A DNA stretch of 5,193 nucleotides from Methylophaga sp. (GTDB lineage: Bacteria > Pseudomonadota > Gammaproteobacteria > Nitrosococcales > Methylophagaceae), in contig NZ_JAUSCC010000008.1 in NCBI RefSeq assembly GCF_030651745.1, positions 1 to 5,193 on the forward strand. Reading direction: 5' to 3'. This document shows, piece after piece, positions 1 through 5,193 of this stretch. Within the stretch, counting starts at the first letter, position 1, and the number at the start of each line of letters is the position of its first letter. Under the pieces are notes generated by a model that searched no databases, was not told the DNA's origin, and saw only the letters and a program-made list of their open reading frames with translations. Both the position numbers and the translations under genes were made by a program.

Positions 1-48
1 CGCAGACTCGCGCGAGCGTACAACTGTTGATTGTGTATCGTAGTTCAT
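1..48 (-). CDS. Probable YccA/Bax-inhibitor-1 family membrane protein, N-terminal fragment
   Basis: An open frame starts at ATG 48-46 and runs off the left edge after 16 codons, reading MNYDTQSTVVRSRESA. A GGAG ribosome-binding site at 59-62 lies 10 bases upstream. The other two minus frames give only very short ORFs here. The short polar leader ending in a Ser/Arg/Glu-rich stretch resembles the start of gammaproteobacterial YccA/BI-1 proteins, seven-helix inner-membrane proteins (in E. coli YccA is a substrate and modulator of the FtsH protease). I also recall a tRNA-Ser next to a yccA homologue in Pseudomonas. No membrane segment is inside the window, so the identity rests on 16 residues plus context and is tentative. 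That a gene starts here is more secure than its name. Confidence 0.5.
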   Translation of the reverse strand, partial: MNYDTQSTVVRSRESA

Positions 49-134
49 CAGTTTATTTCTCCATTACTCAGTAAAGTATTGATGATTGGTGATTCATCCA
101 ATGGACATCATCCTACCGGATAAGTTCTAAATGG

Positions 135-170
135 CAATAGCTATATAAATTTTGCATTCACTGTTGTCAG
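135..170 (-). promoter_or_regulatory. Candidate sigma-70 promoter for the leftward (YccA-like) gene
   Basis: On the minus strand CTGACA (plus 165-170) is followed after 17 bases by TATATA (plus 142-147), giving 5/6 and 4/6 matches to the sigma-70 boxes with ideal spacing. Transcription would start near 135, leaving a leader of about 87 bases before the ATG at 48. A second weaker possibility lies closer to the gene (TTGCCA, 16 bases, TAGGAT). The first candidate's -35 box physically overlaps the -35 box of the tRNA promoter on the other strand. This is a pattern match only. Confidence 0.35.
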
Positions 171-202
171 ATCAAGTCATTCCTAGTAATATGCCGCGTC
201 TT
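164..202 (+). promoter_or_regulatory. tRNA-Ser promoter with GC-rich discriminator
   Basis: TTGTCA at 164-169 (5/6 to TTGACA) and TAATAT at 187-192 (4/6 to TATAAT) are separated by exactly 17 bases. The discriminator that follows, GCCGCGT at 193-199, is GC-rich, the hallmark of stable-RNA promoters under stringent (ppGpp/DksA) control. The expected start near 199-200 leaves a leader of only about three bases before the mature tRNA. AT-rich sequence at 141-155 could serve as an UP element or a Fis-binding region, but I see no convincing site. Confidence 0.65.
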
Positions 203-293
203 GGAGGGATGGCAGAGCGGTTGAATGCACCGGTCTTGAAAACCGGCGTGGGTTTATAGCCTACCCAGGGTTCGAATCCCTGTCCCTCCGCCA
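203..293 (+). tRNA. tRNA-Ser (anticodon UGA)
   Basis: This is a complete class II tRNA with all arms visible. The acceptor stem pairs GGAGGGA (203-209) with TCCCTCC (283-289), followed by discriminator G and an encoded CCA (291-293). The anticodon stem CCGGT/ACCGG encloses loop CTTGAAA at 235-241, with anticodon TGA at 237-239. A long variable arm forms a 5-bp hairpin (248-252 with 260-264), as expected for serine. The T arm is CAGGG-TTCGAAT-CCCTG (266-282). It reads UCA and, by wobble, UCG and other UCN serine codons. It appears to be a single-gene unit with its own promoter and terminator. Confidence 0.97.
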
Positions 294-302
294 AAACAAA
301 CT

Positions 303-325
303 AACGGACTTCGGTCCGTTTTTTT
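303..325 (+). terminator. UUCG-hairpin intrinsic terminator, probably bidirectional
   Basis: AACGGAC (303-309), a TTCG loop and GTCCGTT (314-320) form a perfect 7-bp stem with the extra-stable C(UUCG)G tetraloop. T residues continue through 325, interrupted only by one G before TTT at 327-329, so this is a textbook rho-independent terminator for the tRNA ten bases upstream. On the minus strand the same stem has loop CGAA and is followed by AGTTTGTTTT, a usable U-rich tail. It can therefore also stop the convergent cydDC transcript about 150 bases past the cydC stop. No better terminator for cydC is visible nearer the gene. Confidence 0.9.
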
Positions 326-470
326 GTTTCTAGCGTTTGCAAAACGTGATTTTAGGCTCCATGTATTTAGGAATTATTTCAGGCAGTAGCGTCCCATCGG
401 TACCGCTGCTAACGAGTTGCCTCTGCGTTAACGCGATCATCAAACAAAACAGTCTTTATCTGGCTAATAC
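326..470 (-). other. Gene-free stretch; structured 3' UTR of cydC
   Basis: No credible gene lies between the tRNA terminator and the cydC stop. On the minus strand this would be transcribed as the cydC 3' untranslated region. It contains an imperfect hairpin at 381-422: AGGCA/TGCCT outer pairs, an asymmetric bulge, GTAGCG/CGCTGC inner pairs with one G-U. It also contains a perfect 10-bp palindrome GCGTTAACGC at 425-434 and a small inverted repeat CGTTT-gca-AAACG at 334-346. None is followed by a T-run, so they are not intrinsic terminators. They may protect the mRNA 3' end or be unrelated. Confidence 0.4.
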
Positions 471-2183
471 TTACGGTTCAATGTTTAACTTCAGATCCAG
501 ATTGATTTCAAAACACTGTTGGTTATCAACCTCGGGGAAATAATCTGGCCGCTGGTGCATCAGTACGATCAGCATTTTGTCCTGCCAGTATGGATATAAA
601 CGCTGCCAGATGCGTTGTGCCATTTCTGTGTCTATGCCGTTAAAGGGTTCATCCAGCAGAATCAGCCCGGGGGTTCTTAACAATAGCCGGGCCAGACAAA
701 TTCGGCGGGCCTGACCTCCAGAGAGTTGACTGCCGGTATCACCCAGCCAACTATGTAACCCTGCTGGTAATTGCTTTGCCCAGTTTTCCAGCTCTACCAA
801 TGCCAGTACCTGCCAAAGCTGTTTTTCATCAATGTCTTCTAGACCCAGAGTCAGATTGCTATATAACGTTGCGGCGATAATGCTGTTTTGCTGGGTTAGA
901 TAGCCAATCTGCTGATGCCAAGCTTGTGTTTGCTCTATTCGCAGGGGAATGCCATTTACCAACAACTGATAAGGTGTGTTCGCTGAGTCGGGTATTTCCA
1001 GTCCCGCAATAATATTAGCCAAGGTGGATTTACCGCTTCCGGATCGTCCGGTTATAAGCAAACATTGTGGCTCGCTTAATTCAAATGCAATCGCAGTATC
1101 CATAGTGCTAATAACTTTCGGATGCTCGGCTAGCATCATCGACAAGCGATGAACTTCGGCTAATTCCTGTGATTTCAGTGGTGTATGTTCCGCTAATGGT
1201 TGCAACCGCTCTGCAGCATAGCGGGTTCTCCCCCACTGGCCCAACTGTCCCGGCAGGTTTAGCAAAATTTCAGCTAAACCAAATACCGCCAGAAACAACA
1301 TAACCGCAACAGGCCCACTGAATATCCCATTCTGGTAAGCAAACAAAGCAGCAATGGCGACCATGATGACCAGCAAACTATGGCAGATATTCACCACGAA
1401 CTGTGCATTGGCAATAAGTTGATTCAGCTTGAGTTGCAAAGCGCCAATCTGATTGAGCGACTCGTTTAGTTGTGTTTGATGCGCTTTATGCAAATGCGCA
1501 GCCTGCAATTCTAATTGTCCCTGTAAATGTTCAATGGTCAGTAATCTGGCCTGATTAATCTGGCTGGCATAGTCACTGCTGATTTGTGATGTTTTACGAG
1601 TAAACAGACTGAAATAAATCATGCCCGGTATCAGGGTGATAAGAGCGAATAGCAAGCCTGCTTTGGCCCAGAAGAAGCTGATAAAGACGGCAATCAACAA
1701 CACACTGAAAATAGCGACCAATGGTGGCAGTAGTAATCGTAAAACCAGACTGTCCAGATTATCCAGATCAGCAGTTAAGCGGCTCAGCCATTCACTATCC
1801 TGTGTATTTCGCAGATCTTGAACAGGTAAAGCCAGCAGCCCGCCAAACAAGCTGCCACGAAATCCAGCAATCACGCGTAACACCATATCGTGATTGTGTA
1901 ATCGTTCGAAATAGCGTCCAACCGTTCGACTTAAGGCAAAAAACCGAATACCACCACCGGGACGATAAATATCCAGCATCACCGCACTACCCGCAGTAAT
2001 CGCCAGACCGGTTATTGCCGTAGCGGTTATCAACCAGCCAGACAACGCTAACAATCCCATCGCAGAAACAGCGGTGACTAATGCCAGCAATAAACCGATT
2101 ATTAAGCGTTTTTTCTGCTGTGCGAGAACTTTGTCGAGCCAGAATCTAATCGGTGAAACCGTATTTGGTGGAGTATTCAACAT
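471..2183 (-). CDS. cydC: CydC, subunit of the CydDC ABC exporter for cytochrome bd assembly
   Basis: This is a 570-residue half-transporter (E. coli CydC is about 573) with an N-terminal six-helix membrane domain (about 28-310) and a C-terminal ATPase. ATPase motifs are Walker A GRSGSGKST 379-387, Q-loop around Q431, signature LSGGQ 487-491, Walker B LILLDEP 507-513 with catalytic E512, and switch H543. The YFERL..HD motif is conserved: R94 and H98 align with E. coli CydC R81 and H85, reported haem ligands of CydDC. CydDC in the inner membrane is required to assemble bd oxidase, by haem transport in recent structural work and cysteine/glutathione export in older assays. Oddities: the usual A-loop aromatic before Walker A is missing (about 341-365), and the protein ends about 27 residues after the switch His. 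ATG 2183 lies 2 bases after the cydD stop with no clear ribosome-binding site, suggesting translational coupling. Confidence 0.95.
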   Translation of the reverse strand: MLNTPPNTVSPIRFWLDKVLAQQKKRLIIGLLLALVTAVSAMGLLALSGWLITATAITGLAITAGSAVMLDIYRPGGGIRFFALSRTVGRYFERLHNHDMVLRVIAGFRGSLFGGLLALPVQDLRNTQDSEWLSRLTADLDNLDSLVLRLLLPPLVAIFSVLLIAVFISFFWAKAGLLFALITLIPGMIYFSLFTRKTSQISSDYASQINQARLLTIEHLQGQLELQAAHLHKAHQTQLNESLNQIGALQLKLNQLIANAQFVVNICHSLLVIMVAIAALFAYQNGIFSGPVAVMLFLAVFGLAEILLNLPGQLGQWGRTRYAAERLQPLAEHTPLKSQELAEVHRLSMMLAEHPKVISTMDTAIAFELSEPQCLLITGRSGSGKSTLANIIAGLEIPDSANTPYQLLVNGIPLRIEQTQAWHQQIGYLTQQNSIIAATLYSNLTLGLEDIDEKQLWQVLALVELENWAKQLPAGLHSWLGDTGSQLSGGQARRICLARLLLRTPGLILLDEPFNGIDTEMAQRIWQRLYPYWQDKMLIVLMHQRPDYFPEVDNQQCFEINLDLKLNIEP

Positions 2184-2185
2184 AA

Positions 2186-3886
2186 TCAGTCAGCTTTTTT
2201 ACATTCAAAATGAAATTGCTGATCGGCAAGCGCCAACACCTCTGCATCATGACTCGATATCACTAAAATACATTGTGGTTTTAAAGCCAATAGTGCTGCC
2301 AACACGTATTGTCGACTTTCACTATCCAGGCTGGCCGTTGGTTCATCCAGCAATACCAGTGATACAGGTGAAAGTAATACTCTCGCCAGTGCCAAGCGTT
2401 GTAATTGACCACCAGAAAGCCCATCACCATGCTCATTAAGTAGACTATCTAAACCTTTGTCTCTATTAGATATTAAGCTTTTCAAACCTAACTTAGTTAA
2501 TACCTGTTGCATCGCTTGTTTAGTTGCATCAGGTGCCAGCACCGACAGGTTATCGGCCCAGCTACCGTTAATGATCCAGGGCTTTTGTGGTAAATAGCGA
2601 ATCGCTGTTTTACCTATTGGCTGCTTATTTAATAACAGCTCACCGGACACTGCTGGCAGATAACCCGCCAAGCTATGCAACAAGGTGGTTTTACCGCAGC
2701 CAGAAGCTCCGCTAATCACCAGACACTGCCCCGTAGATAACTCGAAGTTTAAAGGCCCCTGTAAAACCTTACTGGCCTTATAACCAATAGTGAGTTCAGT
2801 GACCACCAGATTTGACAGCGCTGCAATGGATGGGGCTTCCGGGTCGGAATCGTCAGCTAGCAGTTCATTATTTTCAGCCGGATCCAGGTATGTAGCAATT
2901 TGAGTAGCAGCTGCCAATGCTGCAGCCCGATCATGATAGAACTGAGAAAGATTTCGTAATGGCTGAAAAAACTCCGGAGCCAGCAGCAATATGAATAAAC
3001 CACTAAATAAAGTGATATCCGCCGCGGGGCCCCAACTAATCGCACCAAACAGGGAAAAACCAATATATATCGCAATACTGGCAATCGCCACACTGGTAAA
3101 AAACTCTAAAACGGCTGACGATAAAAACGCGAGTTTCAGTGTTTTCATCACCACTTGCCGGTAATCCTCACTGCGCGCATTCACATCATTGAGTGCAGCA
3201 GTTTCCGCCGCAAACAGTTTTAACGTAGTGAGATGTTTAACACGATCCAGAAAATGCCCTGCCAGACGTTGGCGTTGTTTGAAAAAACGTTGATTAACAC
3301 CTTCTGCACCCAACCCCACCAACACCATAAATAATGGAATCAATGGTGCTGCCACCACCAAAAACAACGCAGCCAGCCAGTTGTAATAAAACACCACTAT
3401 CACAATAAGGATGGGAGTGAATAAGGCTAATGACTGCTGCGGCCAGAACCGGGCGAAATAACCATCCATCGCTTCCACATCTTCAATCAACTGACTGGCT
3501 GAAGCACCAGATGAACGTTGACTGTGTTGCAAGGCGCTGATGGTTTGCCATGTGCTGAGGATCTGCTCACGCAAATTCTGACGTGCCTGCAAACTTGCCA
3601 ATTGGGAATAGTGATCCTGGGCTCTGACCAGCACGGATCTCAGAATAAGCCCCAGAACCATCAGACTAATCATTAAGGGTTGCTCAACCAGCGATTGCTG
3701 TTGAATGATTATTGAATAAGTTAATTGTGCCAGCGCATACCACTGCACAATCATCGCAATCGTTGCCAACAGACCCGCGATAATAGCTAGCCGTAATCGG
3801 CTTCGCTGCTGCTGCGTCAGTTGCTTTAACAGTAAACGTCCGGCTTTAGCTAAGGATTTATCAGTGTTTATTGACTCATTAGGCAT
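2186..3886 (-). CDS. cydD: CydD, subunit of the CydDC ABC exporter for cytochrome bd assembly
   Basis: This is 566 residues from ATG 3886 (E. coli CydD is 588). The membrane domain is about 31-307: helices near 31-55, 71-90, a pair in 152-190, 252-281 and 291-307. The LAPEFFQPLR..S.FYH motif is conserved; Y317 and H318 align with E. coli CydD Y311/H312, the latter reported at the haem site. The ATPase has Walker A GASGCGKTT 393-401, Q-loop Q434, full LSGGQ 490-494 (E. coli has LSVGQ), Walker B with D514/E515, switch H546, and Y369 as likely A-loop aromatic. It pairs with CydC, encoded 2 bases downstream. An in-frame TTG at 3946 would add 20 residues, but it lies inside a palindromic repeat and has no ribosome-binding site, so I use the ATG. 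That ATG also lacks a good site: the nearby AGAGG serves an overlapping 13-codon ORF. The protein ends shortly after the switch His, lacking the usual tail. Confidence 0.94.
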   Translation of the reverse strand: MPNESINTDKSLAKAGRLLLKQLTQQQRSRLRLAIIAGLLATIAMIVQWYALAQLTYSIIIQQQSLVEQPLMISLMVLGLILRSVLVRAQDHYSQLASLQARQNLREQILSTWQTISALQHSQRSSGASASQLIEDVEAMDGYFARFWPQQSLALFTPILIVIVVFYYNWLAALFLVVAAPLIPLFMVLVGLGAEGVNQRFFKQRQRLAGHFLDRVKHLTTLKLFAAETAALNDVNARSEDYRQVVMKTLKLAFLSSAVLEFFTSVAIASIAIYIGFSLFGAISWGPAADITLFSGLFILLLAPEFFQPLRNLSQFYHDRAAALAAATQIATYLDPAENNELLADDSDPEAPSIAALSNLVVTELTIGYKASKVLQGPLNFELSTGQCLVISGASGCGKTTLLHSLAGYLPAVSGELLLNKQPIGKTAIRYLPQKPWIINGSWADNLSVLAPDATKQAMQQVLTKLGLKSLISNRDKGLDSLLNEHGDGLSGGQLQRLALARVLLSPVSLVLLDEPTASLDSESRQYVLAALLALKPQCILVISSHDAEVLALADQQFHFECKKAD

Positions 3887-3909
3887 AGCAGGGTCTGTTG
3901 CTCTTTCAT
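3868..3909 (-). CDS. Candidate 13-codon leader ORF overlapping the cydD start
   Basis: ATG 3909-3907 opens a frame encoding MKEQQTLLCLMSQ and ends at TAA 3870-3868, inside cydD codons in another frame. It is preceded by AGAGG at 3915-3919 with five bases of spacing, the best ribosome-binding site anywhere upstream of cydD. The cydD ATG lies 23 bases downstream of the leader ATG and has no comparable site. Translation of the short ORF past the cydD start could deliver ribosomes to it, but the arrangement could also be chance. The peptide resembles nothing I know and shows no attenuator-like codon run. Confidence 0.3.
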   Translation of the reverse strand: MKEQQTLLCLMSQ

Positions 3910-3919
3910 AGCCGCCTCT

Positions 3920-4020
3920 GTTGTGAATTGAAAAAACATCACACAAGGCGCAAGGATTGAAGTTTAGCCATTCTACAATGAATGACGAGCAACACAGGGT
4001 GGTGTTTTTTCAATCACAAC
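3920..4020 (+). repeat. Palindromic intergenic repeat, copy 1
   Basis: Long complementary arms at 3920-3944 and 3997-4020 enclose a shared core. The inner part of the arms is TTGAAAAAACA on the left and TGTTTTTTCAA on the right; over 24 bases the arms pair except for one inserted A and two mismatches. The core (3944-3997, 54 bases) carries CAAGGCG at 3944-3950, TAGCCATTCT at 3965-3974 and CAACACAG at 3990-3997. The same three blocks at the same spacing recur inverted in the neighbouring copy. It is non-coding, lies just upstream of cydD, and would fold into a long hairpin in the cydB-cydD transcript. The style recalls small dispersed repeats of aquatic gammaproteobacteria, but I cannot name the family. 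Confidence 0.75.
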
Positions 4021-4031
4021 CCGAAGGTTGG

Positions 4032-4118
4032 GACTTTTTCCGTCCAACTGCGTTGAAAATGACTTATGAAGAATAGCTACATTGCATCATTTACGCCTTG
4101 CTGGACGGAAAAATAGTC
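4032..4118 (-). repeat. Palindromic intergenic repeat, copy 2 (inverted relative to copy 1)
   Basis: A perfect 12-bp inverted repeat, TTTTTCCGTCCA at 4035-4046 and TGGACGGAAAAA at 4102-4113, encloses further pairing: GCGT 4050-4053 with ACGC 4093-4096, and AAATGA 4057-4062 with TCATTT 4087-4092. On the minus strand the core (4100 down to 4048, 53 bases) carries CAAGGCG, TAGCTATTCT and CAACGCAG. The first two blocks are spaced 21 bases start to start, as in copy 1, and the last two 24 instead of 25. The arms differ from those of copy 1. The T-run precedes the stem and the A-run follows it on both strands, so it is not a canonical terminator. It begins 23 bases past the cydB stop and may affect mRNA stability or separate cydAB from cydDC expression. 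Confidence 0.8.
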
Positions 4119-4140
4119 TCCAGCAGTGGTGGCTCAGGCC

Positions 4141-5139
4141 CTAGTGATAACCACCTTTTACCTTGCCGCGGAAAATCCAGTATGACCAGGCGATATAGCC
4201 CAGCACAAATGGGATGACAAACAGGAAGCCTAGTAACAGAAACAGTTGCGATTCATAGGCTGAAGCTGCATCCCATAATGTGTAGTCAGGCGGCACCAGA
4301 TAAGGCCATTTACTTGCCAACAAACCCAGATAAGTGAATAAAAACAGCCCCATAGTGGCAACAAACGGCAAACCTTCCTGCTGTTTTTTAACTGAGCTAT
4401 AAATCAGATAAGCACTATAAAGCGCTAGCAGTGGTAAAAACCAAATGATTGAGAAACCATGGAACCACCGCTCCATTACGCCTGTATCGACAAATGGTGT
4501 GTAGATACTGATGATGGCAAACACCAATAACACCAGCACTAACAGGCGAAGTGTGACGCGATACGCCCATTGCTGTAGTTCACCCTCGGTTTTCATAATT
4601 AACCAGGTACTGCCCAACAAAGCATACCCCGCCACCAAACCTAAACCGGTAATCACTGTGAAAGGCGTTAACCAATCAAACGGGCCACCTACATAGGCAA
4701 AATTATTGGTTTCAAACCCCTGCACATAAGCGCCAACCACCGCGCCCTGAGCAAATGTTGCCACGAAGGAGCCCCCGGCAAAAGCCCAGTCCCATATGTA
4801 TTTGGTAGTATTTGCCTTAAAACGGAATTCAAAGGCCACGCCGCGAAAAATCAAACCAGCCAGCATCAGAAACACGCCTATATATAAAGCAGGCAGAAAT
4901 ACCGAATACACTAACGGGAATGCCCCTAATAATCCCGCACCGCCCATTACCAGCCAGGTTTCATTACCATCCCATACTGGCGCTACCGAGTTCATCATCA
5001 GGTCTCTAGAATGATCATCCGGTGCAAAGGGATACAGAATCCCCTGCCCCAAATCAAAGCCATCCATCAACACATACATCATCACCGAAAAGCCAATAAT
5101 GCCGGCCCAGATAATCACTAAATCAAATGGCTGTTCCAT
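4141..5139 (-). CDS. cydB: Cytochrome bd-type quinol oxidase subunit II (CIO-type CydB)
   Basis: This is a very hydrophobic 332-residue protein with roughly nine membrane helices. It is the structural partner of CydA in the cyt bd quinol:O2 oxidoreductase of the inner membrane. Hallmarks are MDGFDLG near residues 25-31 and VAPVWDGNETW at about 52-62; the Asp after Trp matches E. coli CydB D58, implicated in proton delivery. The length and the WDGNETWLV, FRGVAFEFRFKA and GGPxDWLTPF motifs match Pseudomonas CioB (about 335 residues) better than E. coli CydB (379), so this is a CIO-like enzyme; cyanide insensitivity cannot be inferred. Two adjacent ATGs (5142 and 5139) are possible starts. GGAGGT at 5145-5150 is only 2 bases from the first but 5 from the second, so I chose 5139. 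The upstream cydA stop overlaps this start, indicating coupled translation. No CydX or DUF2474-like small subunit follows. Confidence 0.95.
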   Translation of the reverse strand: MEQPFDLVIIWAGIIGFSVMMYVLMDGFDLGQGILYPFAPDDHSRDLMMNSVAPVWDGNETWLVMGGAGLLGAFPLVYSVFLPALYIGVFLMLAGLIFRGVAFEFRFKANTTKYIWDWAFAGGSFVATFAQGAVVGAYVQGFETNNFAYVGGPFDWLTPFTVITGLGLVAGYALLGSTWLIMKTEGELQQWAYRVTLRLLVLVLLVFAIISIYTPFVDTGVMERWFHGFSIIWFLPLLALYSAYLIYSSVKKQQEGLPFVATMGLFLFTYLGLLASKWPYLVPPDYTLWDAASAYESQLFLLLGFLFVIPFVLGYIAWSYWIFRGKVKGGYH

Positions 5140-5193
5140 CATAGACCTCCGTCTAAATTGGCATTGGCTGCGGATATCGGCCGTTGGGCTTTT
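5139..5193 (-). CDS. cydA: Cytochrome bd-type quinol oxidase subunit I (CydA), C-terminal fragment
   Basis: A frame enters from the right edge and reads KAQRPISAANANLDGGL before TGA (5141-5139). The polar, disordered-looking tail is in keeping with the cytosolic C-terminus of CIO-type CydA. The frame sits directly upstream of cydB, where cydA is expected. Its stop shares one base with the preferred cydB ATG (TGATG) and four with the alternative ATG. CydA carries the three haems and the quinol site, none of which falls in this window. Identification therefore rests on position, overlap and tail composition. Confidence 0.75.
   Translation of the reverse strand, partial: KAQRPISAANANLDGGL
5145..5150 (-). 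promoter_or_regulatory. Ribosome-binding site of cydB
   Basis: GGAGGT on the minus strand is a near-perfect Shine-Dalgarno sequence lying inside the last codons of cydA. Its distance to the two consecutive ATGs is 2 and 5 bases, which favours the second ATG (5139) as the initiation codon of cydB. Confidence 0.8.

Noticed and set aside
337..543. 68-codon plus-strand ORF after the tRNA terminator
   Set aside because: It overlaps the end of cydC antisense, has no ribosome-binding site, and its product resembles nothing; it is a chance frame.
2074..2439. 121-codon plus-strand ORF across the cydC/cydD junction
   Set aside because: It is entirely antisense to two well-supported genes whose motifs are intact, so it is a shadow frame.
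3887..3946. TTG start giving CydD 20 extra residues
   Set aside because: The extension lies partly in a palindromic repeat arm, has no Shine-Dalgarno sequence and adds no recognisable sequence; the ATG at 3886 gives a length close to the family.
3951..3990. TAGAAT (minus strand, within copy 1) as the -10 of a cydDC promoter
   Set aside because: No acceptable -35 box lies 16-18 bases upstream, and the hexamer is part of the repeat core.
4017..4039. Small CAACC-CGAA-GGTTG hairpin followed by GGAC and five T on the plus strand, as a terminator
   Set aside because: The stem is only 5 bp, the T-run belongs to the arm of repeat copy 2, and no plus-strand gene precedes it.
3978..4076. 32-codon plus-strand ORF spanning both palindromic repeats
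   Set aside because: No ribosome-binding site, no recognisable product, and it crosses from one repeat into the other; better explained as chance in repeat DNA.
4035..4113. Repeat copy 2 as an intrinsic terminator for cydAB
   Set aside because: On both strands the T-run lies 5' of the stem and the 3' side is A-rich, the reverse of a rho-independent terminator.
3887..4140. Small bd-oxidase subunit gene (CydX or DUF2474 type) after cydB
   Set aside because: All minus-strand frames in the gap are closed by stops within a few codons and none encodes a single-helix peptide.

Overview
The window reads as an ordinary chromosomal stretch of a gammaproteobacterium. Support for this comes from the E. 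coli-like order and sequence of cydD-cydC, a CIO-type CydB close to pseudomonad CioB, and a tRNA-Ser(UGA) beside what looks like the start of a YccA/Bax-inhibitor-1 gene, a neighbourhood I recall from Pseudomonas. Moderate base composition and the style of the intergenic repeats would suit a marine or aquatic lineage. That last point is inference, and I cannot name a genus.

Layout, left to right. Positions 1-48 (minus strand) hold the first 16 codons of a probable YccA-family membrane protein. Positions 49-202 are a divergent promoter region. A complete tRNA-Ser(UGA) with encoded CCA lies on the plus strand at 203-293, followed by a UUCG hairpin terminator at 303-325. That hairpin also sits at the end of the convergent cydDC transcript. 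Positions 326-470 are a gene-free but structured stretch that would be the 3' UTR of cydC.

Everything to the right is on the minus strand and forms one cytochrome bd unit. In transcription order it contains the last 17 codons of cydA, then cydB (overlapping the cydA stop), a 254-bp gap, cydD, and cydC 2 bp after cydD. CydA and CydB are the two main subunits of the bd-type quinol oxidase. CydD and CydC form the heterodimeric ABC exporter needed to assemble it; recent structural work assigns it to haem, older work to cysteine/glutathione. Finding the oxidase and its assembly transporter together makes functional sense.

The most unusual part is the cydB-cydD gap. It holds two inverted copies of a ~54-bp core (CAAGGCG ... 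TAGCYATTCT ... CAACRCAG). Each copy is enclosed by its own pair of complementary arms, and the arms differ between copies. This looks like a small non-coding interspersed repeat family. Immediately after it, the best ribosome-binding site points to a 13-codon ORF overlapping the cydD start rather than to cydD itself. I found no CRISPR array, transposase, phage gene or clear new multi-gene system.
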